Positions 46,064-59,262 of a stretch of DNA of 64,000 nt are shown here, one piece after another (position 1 is the first letter of the stretch; every line of letters begins with the position of its first letter). Below the pieces are notes generated by a model. The model did no database searches, was not told the DNA's origin, and saw nothing but the letters and a program-made list of their open reading frames with translations. The stretch comes from Dolomedes plantarius. Its lineage: Eukaryota > Arthropoda > Arachnida > Araneae > Dolomedidae. The stretch is taken from NCBI GenBank assembly GCA_907164885.2, contig OU015497.1:70075429-70139428 (forward strand). The letters run 5' to 3'. The translations under genes and the position numbers were made by a program.

Positions 46064-48241
46064 GGGTGGGTCTAAAAAATATTTTTTTTTTCGGAACGCT
46101 TTAGTGCGGAAAAGTTGCCTATTGTAAAAAGAAGAGAAACGGCATAAAAAATTAAAATCGGTTAACATCTTCCATTCGTGCATCGTACTTGAAATTTATG
46201 AAAAATTTCAAAAATTACGATTTCTTTGCAATTTTTTTCTGTTTGTTAAAACTTTTAAAATAAATATGCTTTAGTTTTTTGTGCTTGTTTTATGGGTTAA
46301 ATAACCTAAATAAATTAAATTCTGATCAATAATCAATTTTTTCCGTTCGCGCAACGTCTTAGAAAAAACAGAAATTTATCAATATTTTGCAATTTTCACT
46401 TCGTTCGTTTTGCTAGAACAAAACGCACCAGAAATCCCTTGAAATAGGTTGAACTGGTTTAAACTCAACTGAAGTCAATTCTCACCTACTGAGGAAAGTT
46501 GGGTCTTTTCTTTGACGTACAAAAAGATGATACTTTGTTCGTTGAAAAATAGAATGCCAAGTAATTTCTCAGGAATGGGAAAGAAGAACACTAATCTCAT
46601 ATTCAGGAGATGTTCTTCCTTGAGTCTATCAAATGATATAACTCATAGCATTATTTATCGTTTGTCTGAACTATCAATATCACTAAAAAAACTACAAGTA
46701 GTAGGGTGTAATGGCAATGTAACCAACTCTGGATGGAAAAACGGTGTCATCCACCGACTAGAAAAACATGTAAGACGCCCGCAACAGTGGTACATATGCC
46801 TCCTGCATTTTAAAGAGCTTCCTTTACGCCCCATTTTCCAACATATTGACGATCAAACTGCAGGACCTAATTCTTTTAGTGGGCCGATCGGGCAGCAGCT
46901 CACTTGCTATGAAAAACTCCCTGTGGTTCATTATGAACCCATAGATTGTTCGATTCCTGATATAAACATGAATTTGTTGAGCAAAGACCAACAGTATTTG
47001 TTTGACATTTCAAATGCATTCACCTTTTGATAATGTCCAGAAGACTTGGCAAATAGGGACCCTGTTCTTTGTCCCATACCAGATGGCTAACTGCGGTCAA
47101 CCGAGTCCTTAGGTTGTATATAAGTTCATCAGATCCATCCGGAAACTTAAAAGAAATAGTTGGCTTCATCTTGAAATCATATATGGCTATGTGGTTTACC
47201 ATAAAAAAGAACAAATATTTTACTGACGGGCGAAAACATGTCTTTCAAGCAATCCAAACATCACTGTTTTCTCCGACGAATTACTTCAAGTTGTCAATCC
47301 AGTAATTCAACGAAATGCATTCTTTGAGCACCCAGAGAATGTTCTGTTGGCAATGGTTGTTGAGGAAACATATTCTGAATATGTTGAAGAGAACATATTC
47401 GGGAGCTTGGTTTCAGAAGGATCTTAAAATCAAGACAAACAGTCCCAAATAAGAAGACTGATAGAAATTTCGTACCACCAAAGATAAACTTTCAAGCTTC
47501 CGATTATATTGAAATTATTAATTGGAATTCTTGTGTGGTGTATCAACCCCATTGGTGCGGAACCTAAGTGAAGCCTCGAATAAAGTATGTGGACATGAAG
47601 CTAGATATGGCTATATCCGAGCAACACTGGAGTCTAGACCTGTTTTGCATCATTTCTCCAAAAAATAAGACGTTAAATATGTATAGATATAAAAAAGAAA
47701 AAGTAAAAAACAGAGTAAGCCAAATTATCCTACTCTATGGAAAATCTTTGTAAATAGATGTAAATATTATGTAAACACCACACCCAACAATTGGATGGTT
47801 AGTTGGGTAGGTTGTGGGTGGAACTCGACGTGAAACCATCTTCGCGTGGCGAGTTGTGAGTCGTTTTGTTCTAGCAAATCAAGCGAAGAGTTGCACAGTG
47901 AAAATTGCAAAAAAATGTAAAATTTCTGTTTTTTCAAAGACGTTGCGCGAACAGAAAAAAATAGATTTATAATCAGAATTCAATTTATTTAGGTCACTTA
48001 AACCATTCAACAAGCATAAATAGCTAAAGCAGGTTTATTTTCAAAGTTTTAACTAACAGAAAAAAAAGTGCAAAAGCATCGTGATTTTTGAAATTTTTCA
48101 TAAACTTCAAGTACGATGCGCGAAGGGAAGATGTTAACCGATTTTAATTTTTGTTATGCCGTTTTTCTTCTTATTACGATAGGCAACTTTTCCGCACTAA
48201 AGCGTTTCGGAATAAAAATAATTATTTTTTTCTACCCACCC
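46064..48241 (+). mobile_element. DNA transposon with ~375-bp terminal inverted repeats
   Basis: Left arm about 46064-46440, right arm about 47865-48241, inverted: GGGTGGGTCTAAAAAATA at the left, GGGTGGGTAGAAAAAAAT read from the right, then shared TTTAGTGCGGAAAAGTTGCC, ATCGTACTTGAA and CAACGTCTT blocks. TA flanks at 46062-46063 and 48242-48243. One plus-strand gene, broken, lies between. The protein family is different from elements 1 and 2. Confidence 0.88.
46512..47570 (+). pseudogene. transposon-encoded protein, uncharacterised family
   Basis: Probably the transposase of the surrounding element; activity not proven. The opening frame contains LQVVGCNGNVTNSGWKNGVI, then HRLEKHVRRPQQWYICLLHF with KELPLRPIFQHIDDQTAGPN and SFSGPIG, then LSKDQQYLFDISNA before a stop near 47029. 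The next segment would read CPEDLANRDP; after a frame change comes HTRWLTAVNRVLRLYISSSD and a hydrophobic MWFTIKK stretch (47075-47215). VIQRNAFFEHPENVLLAMV follows near 47300-47360, then INFQASDYIEIINWNSC near 47490-47540. These motifs recur together in many unannotated arthropod repeat proteins. The downstream CHTQAVER segment seen at 61845 is missing here. At least two frame changes. Confidence 0.7.
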
Positions 48242-48243
48242 TA

Positions 48244-49663
<1,420 letters not shown>

Positions 49664-49976
49664 CAGGGCCCATGGTAGCATAATTAGATTCTGAACCATT
49701 TAAAAAGTTAAAAACATAATTATGGTGTAATGTGAGCATCATTTTTACTCAAACTGATATTCATATTCGTTTGACTGGCGTAAAATAATGAAGATAATGT
49801 TCCTCATAAAAGTCAAGTTTAAAAATATTATTACCTAAGTTGTTATTAGTAGTAGTATACCAATTATTATTAGTAGCATTAACACGTCAATGAAACATCT
49901 AGATCATCTAAATCAGAGATTACCAAACATTTTTTCCTCAGAGCCCACCTTTTCAAATAGTAATCCAATCAGTGCC

Positions 49977-51660
49977 CCCTTACGTAGGGTTGCTAGATAT
50001 ACAAACCCTACAATTGGAGAGGAGTGATTAAAGATACCCTTATGTATTCGTTTTAGTTTCTAGGTAAGTATACCTTTAGGACGAAATAAAAAATATTAAA
50101 TGTTATTTAAAATGTTTGTAGCCTCTAACTTAATGACGATTTTAATCAATCTTAAACCGGGATAAATAACGTGTCCCAAAATATGCTTTCGGGACTCGGG
50201 ATAGGTTCTTAACTCGGCAGAAGGCGCGCACCGAAGACTGACCTTGGAAATTGCGCTGAGTGACCGGGATACCTCAATCAGTTTTATTAAAATATTGTGC
50301 AATAATTTTTTAAAAAAACATTTGATTCTAAACAATAATTACAATGTTTCATTACGAAACTATACTTCTTTATTTAAGAATTTTATTTAATATTTAAGAA
50401 AAAATTTGTTTTGTTCCCGCACCTACCGTTTTCCCGTATTGATCGTTCAGTTCAGTCAGTCTCTTGAGAAACGATAAATCGAGATTCCACTATATTGACG
50501 AAAAGAACACCGCTCGAGAAACTTCTCTAATTTCTCGTCAATAGTGACATATTCACCAATAATATAAGTCTTTTGGAAATTTTCATTGATATCGGAAAGA
50601 CTTCTCATACAGCCGCCAGTTTATTCACTTTTTCCCGAGCTTCACGATCGGTCACCTAGTCTAATCTAACCACTTGAGAAGAGATATAAATATTTTATAT
50701 GACATTGTGTTCTGTAAAACTTCAATGCCCGATCGATAAGTAGCCCACAAATCTTGCGCATTTGTATGTGACGATTTATGCAAGCCGCATAGATATAAAA
50801 TTCCAAAAAGTGCTCTGAATTCCACCTCATTTGTCGTCTTGGTCGATCTCTGGTAAAATTTATCGATAATTTTTCAATATAAATATTTTGCCTACTGTAC
50901 TATGGATCGTATGATTTCATTAGTAAAAAACAGCCCCAAACTTCCTAGAGGCTCTGTTATTCTGCGAGCAATTCCTTTCACTCTTGGTAAATGAGTTATT
51001 ACATTTTGAGAACACGTTTTCACTTTTTGATTCGGATTTTCTTTTGCTAAACTGTCTTATTTTTTCAAACAAAAATGCCTTCTTCTAATACAGGATTTTC
51101 GCCGTTATCATCATTCTGCTCAAATTCCCTTTCGCTGTCGTGAGAACTGTATATTTCTTCATCAGGTTCATTTTCGCTACCTTGATCAATTTCGTCTTCA
51201 CATGACTCAACTTTAAACAATAGAGTTCTCAAACGTTCCATCTCTTTTTCATATTCCGTAAATTTACGTTTGTACGGCATTATCTATCATATAACCCAGC
51301 AGACAAAACAACGAAAACATTCCAGAACAGGAAGCTAAACTGCTTATAATGAGAAATTTCGAAGCAATAACGGTCGCAAGGGGAGACTGAGTCCCCCCGT
51401 TAACACATGGATTCCAAGAAACGTTTGCTTCTCTCAGAGAAAGAAATTTCAAGTAAAAATAACAATGCCCATTCCAAGCGGAGGGTCGGACAGAAGGATA
51501 ATAAAAAGGTGATTGATTAACATTAAAAATTTTCCGCCAGGTTTGTTGATTTTCTACGCATGGGGGGACTCTGTGCCCCGCGCGACCCCTTCGGGGTGAA
51601 AAACCGGAACAATCCCGGAAAACCAAGATTCCTGACAACTCTAGGTTTACGTTAATAAAG
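49977..51660 (-). mobile_element. probable piggyBac-like relic nested in the hAT element
   Basis: The coding relic is on the minus strand. TTAACGTAAACCTAGAGTTG followed by TCAGG (minus strand, about 51655) and TTACGTAGGGTTGCTAG (plus strand, about 49979) are weakly similar inverted ends, with TTAA clear only at the right. Boundaries are therefore approximate. Confidence 0.5.
50430..51280 (-). pseudogene. piggyBac-like transposase, N-terminal half, degraded
   Basis: From ATG at 51278-51280 the frame starts MPYKRKFTEYEKEMERLRTL and is rich in acidic residues with YSSHDSEREFEQNDD, as in piggyBac N-termini. After a gap in readable frame, NEVEFRALFGILYLCGLHKS and LWATYRSGIEVLQNTMS (about 50850-50700) match the conserved start of the piggyBac DDE domain. 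YIIGEYVTIDEKLEKFLERC followed by SFRQYS (about 50570-50490) holds the first catalytic Asp region. The second half of the domain and the C-terminal zinc finger are not recognised. Stops are frequent between blocks. Confidence 0.8.
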
Positions 51661-52429
51661 TCATACACAGCAATATTGTGCAAAATTTAAAATGTATAAT
51701 AATATTAAATAAAAGAAACAAATAGGTACTTACCTATTTGGCCACAATTATTTGTGAAAATAATGCAAAGTTCACTACAAAAATTATCATTTTATTGTGA
51801 TCTCTGTATAGATAGGAACTGCACTGAACTTTATTTTTGCAATAATTTTTCAGAAGGAGTACCGACACAACTGGTATTGTTAAAAAATCACTCTATTTAT
51901 AGTAATGTTCAATGAACCCCTCAGAACATAGAACAGATTCTGTGTTCTGTATACGCGATAATCTTGTTAGGACTTACACGATCCGAAAATGCATGACTTG
52001 TAAAATGTCATTGTGGACATGTCATTGTGTACAGGCCAGTACAAACACGTTTAGCTAAGAAGTAGGTATATGTTGATTCAAGCGTACGTTTACGTTTGAT
52101 TAATAATGTTTTTCAGCATGTTTTTACGAGAATAGCCCAAGGGATGCAGTTACTGGTACTCAAAGTCCCTCTGGTATAACTTGGACCTGTAGTAACCCCC
52201 AGTATCTTCTCAGTCCCCACCAGGGGACGGCACGTGATTACCGCCCACGTGGGTACCCAGGATCTAAATCCTTCTAATTACCATTATTTCTAGAAAAGTA
52301 GTAACAGCAAAGTGCACAATGCGTATTGTGTCACAAGTAATTGAATATGTCTGTATGATGTAACATGAACGTCATTGTTACTCAAACTGGTATTCATATT
52401 CCTTGACGATATTCATCTATTCTACCGGG

Positions 52430-52760
52430 CTTGAGGTGGACTTGTGGGAACGTGCTGGCTTTCGGTGCTGAGGGTGCTCTGACGAATCCCGGTAGGCGCC
52501 ATTAAATACCTCCGAGTTTACTCCGGATATAGGCACATAAAATCCTCAGACCAGAAAGTCCCTCTATGAAGGGCAGAAAGAGTCGAAGAGAGTACGATTC
52601 CCCCAGATGTCGCACCTGGGGGTTCTCGGGTTAAAAATTCAGGTGGCAACTAGCTAAGACGGCCTCCGACCCTTGTGGTGCTATTCAAACCGGAGCCGCA
52701 CACTTCAGCCCGTATCCTATTAGACCTGGAGCCCGGGGGTATAAGAATCAACAACAACAA
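52430..52760 (+). mobile_element. SINE, tail-related to the copy at 4864
   Basis: The 3' part shares CTCCGACCCTTGTGGTGCTA, AAACCGGAGCCGCAC and a CAACAACAAC tail with 4864-5221. The 5' part (ACCGGGCTTGAGGTGG onward) is different, and I find no clear box A/box B, so this is a truncated, rearranged or different-head SINE. No unambiguous target duplication. Confidence 0.7.
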
Positions 52761-52801
52761 CATATATTCGGTTGGTATTAATACTACTCGTATTTTACAT
52801 T

Positions 52802-53275
52802 CATTCAAGTGTTATTTATATTATGTCCCACATGAGTTGAAATGAAAATATAATGTAATGTAAGCATATTTATATATGACGGGTATTTTATACATGAATG
52901 GTAAAATTTACATATGAACGGTATCCATATTGTCTAATATGCATTCGACTAGTATTTATATTATGTCACAAATGAGTGAAAATACGTATATTTATGAGGC
53001 AATTTGAGCATCATTTTTACTCAAAATGGAATTCACATTCATTCGAGTGGTATTTATATTTTGTCACAATTGAGTTAAAATAAATATAAAATGTAATGTA
53101 AGCATATTTATATAAGACGGGCATTTTATACATGAATGGTAAAATTTACATATGACTGGTATTCATATTATGTCATATTCCTTAAACTAGTATTTATATT
53201 TATGATGAAATGTGAACATCATTTTTATTCAAACTTGTGTTCATATTCATTGATTAGCATAAAAATAGTAAAGAA
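52802..53275. repeat. 238-bp tandem repeat, two units
   Basis: CATTCRAGTGKTATTTATAT begins units at 52802 and 53040; both continue with ATAATGTAATGTAAGCATAT-like text, GACGGGYATTTTATACATGA and ATGGTAAAATTTACATATGA. Confidence 0.85.
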
Positions 53276-53307
53276 ATTCATGTTCCTAATGAAAAGCAAC
53301 TTTTATT

Positions 53308-53317
53308 ACCATTATTA

Positions 53318-53348
<31 letters not shown>
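53308..53348. repeat. (TTA)n microsatellite
   Basis: About 12 ATT units with one TTG interruption. Confidence 0.95.
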
Positions 53349-53500
53349 ACCCAATACACGTTAACGCATGAATAAAACATCCAAATCATCCAAATATTTC
53401 ACATTACCATTATTTCTATAAAAGAGGTAACATGAAAGTGAATAGCATGTATTAAGTCACAAATGAGTGAATATATTTCTATACAAAAATCAAACGTAAA

Positions 53501-54480
53501 GGACATTTTTCATTCGCAAATTTACTCGATATCTTTGGCTAACTTTATGTATCTTGACTTAGGTATACACTCTTCAAATTTAAAAAGTAGACAGGCATGC
53601 AAGGAAAAAAAAGCTGTTTCAATAATATGAATCGTAAGTAATATTACATAAAGATAAAACTAAGGAGACAGTGTAAGGAAAATACCCACTGGCTATGAAA
53701 ATTAATTATTAGAACAATTTTTTTTTCTCTAAAATATGCAAAAACTTTATTCTCTGCAGTGAACACTTAAAATGCTTTTTCAACTTGATATAAAGTCAAT
53801 TTATCAAAAAACAAATATTTTAAAGGGATGATTCTTTTTGATTGAAGTTAACAGTTGAGTAATGAGAGAAAGTCTACTAATGTTTCCTAACAATATTTTT
53901 TTCGAATCCTTGACTTCTATACATCCTATATTTTTCAACATTATCTTATGCACAATTTACAAAAAGAGATCGAATTTCCCTTCAATATTTCTGTATCTAG
54001 TTTATTAACACTTCAAAACGTCCTCAGCTGAATATGTATCGCTGAATTTTTGAAATATGTATTTATGCATTCCACTAGGTAAAGATCGTACAAAATTTAT
54101 TTTTTTAAATTATTTTTAAAATATATTATTTTTTTGGTGAAGGTATATATTTATAACCATCAAAAATATAACTTAATTTTAGAAACCTTTTTTACTGACA
54201 CATTAATGTTAACATTCTTGGTCAATTTTATGAAAATGCCTAAAACAACGTTTAACAAAGCAAGTCTCCTTAAGAGAAAATCCAAAAGCTCTTTTGAGAA
54301 ATTTCCCTCATTTTGCAACTTCCTTTTCAGTAGATCTTGCGAAAAGAGATCAAATTTCCCTGCTACTAGGTTATCGCACTACTAGGTTATTACTCTGTAT
54401 CTAGGTTACTAACATTTATAAACGTTCATAGATGAATATGTCTAGAGAATTGCATAAATATTTAAATATATTATGTCCGA
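53501..54480. other. AT-rich noncoding
   Basis: No gene or recognised element. Confidence 0.5.
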
Positions 54481-54489
54481 TAGTAAAGT

Positions 54490-55010
54490 TGCTCTGCAGG
54501 GTATTTCCTATAACAAATTTTGCACTTCTGAACGAATTCATGAATGTAGGAAGATTCTCAGCACTTTGGTTGACCGTATTGCAATGGAAATGATATCTGC
54601 TCACTGTGGCATTGAGGGAAATGAAAATGTCGACTTCCTGTAAAAGAAAGGAACAATTATTCTGCAAACTTCTAATAATCAAATGACCTTCAATGCCGCA
54701 AAATTCCTAATTAAATTAGAATTCAAGGGGAGGTTTGCCTCCTACCTATCAAATGAAGCTAGGGGAAAGGCCTGGGAGTGTTTCACTTGTTCAAAGACCG
54801 TTCTTCCAGATTTTCCCCGTCATGTAGCCTTGGCGTTAATTCGTCTGTTGACTGGCTACGATTGTTTGAATGTCCCACCTTCACAAAATTGGTCTTAGAG
54901 ACTCTCCTGTCTGTACTCTATGTGACTCTGGACAATGTATAGATAACAAGCATATCGACGAATGTACTGCATTAAAGTCATTAAAATTTAATTTGTAGTA
55001 ATTTCACAGA
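54490..55010 (+). pseudogene. non-LTR retrotransposon RNase H and C-terminal remnant
   Basis: The plus strand, over more than one frame, reads KILSTLVDRIAME, then ISAHCGIEGNENVD (about 54600-54640), close to the SHCGI-GNE-AD motif of RNase H domains in RNase H-bearing non-LTR retrotransposons such as the I, R1 or LOA groups. Next come NEARGKAWECF, then RHVALALIRLLTGYDCLNV (about 54820-54875) and RDSPVCTLCDSGQ with CIDNKHIDECTALKSL (about 54900-54980). That is the usual C-terminal Cys/His segment C--C...H---C. Reverse transcriptase and endonuclease regions are absent, as expected for a 5'-truncated copy. Confidence 0.75.
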
Positions 55011-57313
55011 TTTGAACAGATTCGTTATTCGCCAGAGAACATTATTGAAAAAATATGTGAAGTGCTGCCATCTGCATTGATTTTTATGCATTTTACTTTG
55101 AAATCATATATGTGGCTAGCAGTTATAGCCACTGCCCGCTTAGAGGAATTTTTTTTCTTTATGTGGCTAGACCTACTCTCCACTGCCCTCGAAAGGGTTA
55201 ATGGCTTTTAATTATATTGTTCTGAAGTGTTGGGATGCTAGACTGAAGCTAATGGCTTAGTGGACAAATGTCTGACATTTGTGTAAATAAATATTTAAAT
55301 ATACCATCATCGAAGACTAGTACACAACAATATATTTTATATGAAAAAATAACTGTATATTCTTAACTATATTTTTTAGCCATAGTATTGTTTTAAATGA
55401 AAGATGATTTTATTTTTAATTTTCAGAAATAGATATTAATTTAGAGCCTTCCTAACACATTATTCGTGACATTTTGGGTCTGTTTCATCAAAAATCCTAA
55501 AACAGCCTATAACGTTAGAACACCGGATGAGGTCATAATGATGCATTTAAAATTTGGATTTTTCATAACTTTCGTTTTATAAATGTTAACATCCCAGCTT
55601 TCTATGACTTTACCTAATTAATTCATTTAATTAAAACAATGATATATTTTTGATTTACTTTTGCTGTCTTTAAACACTACAACCTAATATATCTAGAACG
55701 CCTAAATATCGAAATGACCCCTTTTTTATATTATATGGGAAAATAAAATAATTAATTTTGAGCAGATATTTTCGTCAGCTGTCAATAGTTACTCGTAATC
55801 CCCACTATCGTTTTCCGACTCTAGTTTTGTAAAACATCAGATATTTTAATTTAATTTTAATTTCAATATGTTTAATTTACATTTGTAAATGTTTGTGAAA
55901 GAAATATTGACAGTGAAAATAGCAATTTTAGAATTTTTTTCCCTGATTTTGGCAACAGATCAAATTGATCCTCATCTAGCAATGTAGTGAGTTTTAATAT
56001 TTAGGAGCCCCAGTGTTAACCAAGCGAATCTTAAAATAAGAAAATCAAAAGCTTTTTGGTAAAAATTTCAGACAAAATAATAGCAATTTCCTAATGTATG
56101 TGTTCCACTAAATTGTTTAAGGTGTCCATAAATGGCACAAAAAGCAATCCATGAGTGAAAGCTCTATATTAATTTAGCCCCCAATTAATGCAACCTCGAT
56201 AGAAAAAGCTTAATAAGCCGTTTAATCACGTTAAAAAAATATAACTTCAAAATAGCATAATAAAAGAGGAGAAAGGCCACAAAATGATTCCGAAAACCAT
56301 CAAAGTACCCAAATAAGTTATTAAATTAATTAGTAACTGTTCTAAGCTTCGTTTACTAACTTGGCGATAACGCATTTATTAATAGAATATTTTGAATATT
56401 TTTAAACACGCTCATTAATTTAATATTTCTCAGACAGTTTTAATGATAATGTTTCATCACTTTAATAAATTTGTCTTGCGATCATTAAGACATTTTTCTC
56501 GTTACTTCTTATTTATCTTGTATGTAAGTGATAAAAAATGGCCATGGGGATGTAAACCCTTTTCGTAGTAGTTAGGAAAAATCTCCTTTCTGCACTTTTT
56601 CACTTACATAAAGTCTCGAAGAGTAATAGTTAGAAAGTATTATTATTTGAGGATGGATTAGCCACGATTGTTCATTTATTATGAAAGAGAAATAATTATT
56701 TCGATTTTATATAAAAGGAGAATAGATAAAGTTCTCTATATAATCTTAATATGGGCAAAACAAAAGCAGTTTATTAATTTTTAACACGAGATTTATAGTA
56801 AACGTAGATAAACATTCATATCTTACCATGGAATTGAATCACATAATAATCATAAAATGTAGTAAGTCGCTTGCAAAGAAAGGTCATGTGGCAATTGAAT
56901 TTAACTGCGATTTATATTGAATATTTTACAGCACTGACTATCTATTATCAATTTATAACAAATATTCAAGTAAGATAGAGCCCATACAAAGAAATTAAAA
57001 ATAGTAAATGAAAGAAAAAAAACTTAATGAAAATCAATACTGTTTTATAATGAATTTTAATGAATGAATATTACGTTATAATTTATATACCATTACAACT
57101 TTACAAATTTACTGAGAATACAGCATAAGGATATTTCTGCAGATGCCTTCAGTTGTTGTCAGGAAAAATTTCAAAAAAAGTAATCTTTTAAATATGAAAC
57201 TTATCACATTATAGTTCTTATTGAAGTATGCAGTTCTAATAGTTCTTTTTACATTCAAAATTTCTGTATAACAGTTTGGATAAATTACAAAAAAGACTCT
57301 CCGCAATCATGAA
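55011..57313. other. AT-rich noncoding
   Basis: The first ~250 bp may be the 3' untranslated part of the non-LTR remnant (two TATGTGGCTAG repeats). The rest is featureless. Confidence 0.45.
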
Positions 57314-57315
57314 TA

Positions 57316-57929
57316 CAGGGTACGAAAAAATGGAATCAATTTCTGAACCTCACTTGTAAAAGAGTGGTAAGGGTAGGGCGGCTCTGGAGGTGGCAACAGA
57401 TTGGTAGAATTTTCTGGCTGGCAGCAGACACCATGAGTTCATCTGGTGAACATTGAGGTTTCGTTATCGATGTGTTCTTTAACAACAACGGTTGATTGAC
57501 CGCAACACAGAGGGCCTTTAAAACTCATTTTGGGCTTAATGCAACAGATGTCGTTTCTGATCGAAAAACCGTCCTTCGATGGATTTGAAATGTGAGAGCA
57601 AGTGCGTCTGAGTTACCACGGAAACCAAATGGTCATCCTAGGACCATTAGAACAACAGATAATGTAGAACGAGTCCATGAGTCCAATATTCGTGAGGAAG
57701 TTGCCGCCATTCCCCCACAGAAGAATAACAGAGTGATGGAAAACTTTGCACAACGGCTTCTGGAGTGCATTGCATATAACAGACGCTACCTGGGTGATCT
57801 TGTTTTCAAACCCTAGTGGAAAAAATGTAGATTAAACGTATTTTTCGAAACTATAAGGCTTGTTTTTTTAAAATTGCTTCGTTTTCTCATTACCCTTTGA
57901 AAAGAGGGAATCCATTCTGATGTACCCTG
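57316..57929 (+). mobile_element. internally deleted mariner-like element
   Basis: Inverted ends CAGGGTACGAAAAAATGGA and, read from the right, CAGGGTACATCAGAATGGA, with TA at 57314-57315 and 57930-57931. 614 bp. The gene joins the first and last parts of a transposase. Confidence 0.85.
57433..57816 (+). pseudogene. mariner-like transposase, N- and C-termini joined
   Basis: A single frame from ATG 57433 runs to TAG 57814-57816 with three internal stops. GFVIDVFFNNNG, a stop, TATQRAFKTHFGLNATD and KTVLRWI form the first helix-turn-helix; ELPRKPNGHPRTIRTTDNVE is the second DNA-binding region. Immediately after HESNIREE the text becomes NNRVMENFAQRLLECIAYNR and YLGDLVFKP, the typical C-terminus. 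The whole DDE catalytic domain is therefore deleted while the frame is preserved. Two of the stops are TGA where Arg or Trp codons are likely, suggesting C-to-T type decay. Confidence 0.85.
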
Positions 57930-57931
57930 TA

Positions 57932-58312
57932 CATGAGCATAAAGTGATCAAACGTCATTGAAAGGAAAGGAATTATTTCATTGATGATGCAAAAAAGACG
58001 TTCTATGCATACCGGAATACTAGACGTTTGAATCAAAGGCTAATTATTTACAAAATGCATAATAGATGCTGATGTGAGGTCAGAAGAAGATAAAAATATT
58101 TCCCAATTACTTCCAGTAAAACATTTTCCTCCTACTTCCAATACTGTCTAAGAAAGTCTGACGTTTGAATTGGCGATACCAATAAAATTCTTATTTTTCT
58201 TCATTTTATAAATTTATGTAATAAGCATAACGACGATATTATGCTATAAATATTACCAGCAGTAATATTTATGCAGTAATAGATGTACCATAAATATTAC
58301 AAGTAGATCTAC
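57932..58312. other. AT-rich noncoding
   Basis: No feature seen. Confidence 0.5.
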
Positions 58313-59262
58313 ACTATACCACAATATGGGGTTACTTTGTGACGGTTTTTTCCTGTGACAGCCGATAAGTTTTAAAAGAAGCCCAATCCGAACAAATGAA
58401 AAGATTGGTACTTACAATCCCTAAGTAGTTATAAAATGTGCTAACCCGGATCTTTAATTACCATTTAGAAATTAAGATTAAAATGTGCTACAAAGTTGTC
58501 CCCCAACGGTGGTGCAACTTTGTGACATATGTCTTTTCGCCATGAAATTCAAGAGGAAAAATTACATCACACAAAATTAGCCATTAAAACGATTATTAAA
58601 AGCTTTATACACAATTATATATACTTAGTACAAATAATGGATAGATTTATCAATATAAATTTGATATCAAAGAGACATCGGGTGCCCAGAACAGCCATCA
58701 GATCTTTGAGAAGATGAGGAAATTCGTCCTTCGGTGCATTCTGCTCCTTAGGGTAGTTTTTTTTTCCAGATAGTCAATTCTTCTTTTAGAGGACGGAAAA
58801 ATGCAACATTGAGTGGCTGGAGGCGGTGGGTCGACTTTGTGAGTTATTTTGAGAAAATGTCATTGTGCCACAAAAAAAAAATCGTCACCTTTCGATATTC
58901 AGGTTACTTTCTCATATATTTCGGAAGGATCATTACATAAAAGTTACATTGCTCCACAATCTAACCAACATATTGACAATAAAAAATAATTACTTGTGGC
59001 AGTTAGTTGTATAACGTGTTACGCTTCAGCACACAAAGTTTCCGAAGTTTTCGTCAACAGCGTAACAGCAGGTTTCAACAATACACTGGCCACCGAAGAG
59101 AATAGACGCTCTGGGCACTGGCCGCTAAATGAGACTATACGTCTCTCAAGCTGTTCCCGCTGCTCTTTGCTTGTCCGGTATCACGGACACGGCGCGAGAT
59201 CGCAAATACGAAAAAGTTTCTATGTGTCTCAAAGTAACCCCTACAGTCACAAGGTAGCTTAA
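58313..59262 (-). mobile_element. degraded pogo/Tigger-like element
   Basis: GGGGTTACTTTGTGAC near 58329 and its inverse GTCTCAAAGTAACCCC near 59226 look like the inner parts of inverted ends; exact termini are unclear. On the minus strand, around 58850-58680, fragments over two frames read NVAFFRPLKEELTIWKKK and PATQ just upstream, recalling the THxxQPLDVAFFRPLK segment at the end of pogo-type DDE domains. The 88-codon plus frame 58996-59262 has no recognised content. Confidence 0.5.

Larger units (their letters stand above)
49914..52261. mobile_element. hAT-type element carrying a degraded piggyBac copy
   Basis: Starts CAGAGATTACCAAAC and ends GTGGGTACCCAGG, inside a perfect 8-bp duplication ATCTAAAT (49906-49913, 52262-52269). 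Its last 60 bp match the end of the hAT MITE at 21835 (CCACCAGGGGRCGG). The paralogous segment near 53388-53395 (ATCCAAAT) is the unoccupied site. No hAT transposase is recognised; the interior is taken up mostly by a piggyBac relic. Confidence 0.85.
49725..53500 (+). repeat. diverged tandem duplication, split by insertions
   Basis: The flanks of the hAT element (49725-49913 and 52262-52400) align in order with 53205-53490: GTGARCATCATTTTTAYTCA, TTCATATTC, TGTTCCT, AAACATC, ATCATC, AAATTACCATTATTTCTA and GTAACA. So one copy contains the hAT element, the other does not. Confidence 0.8.

Noticed and set aside
51264..51683. 139-codon minus-strand frame
   Set aside because: Lies in the 5' part of the piggyBac relic; no similarity, and the real start of the transposase is at 51280 in another frame.
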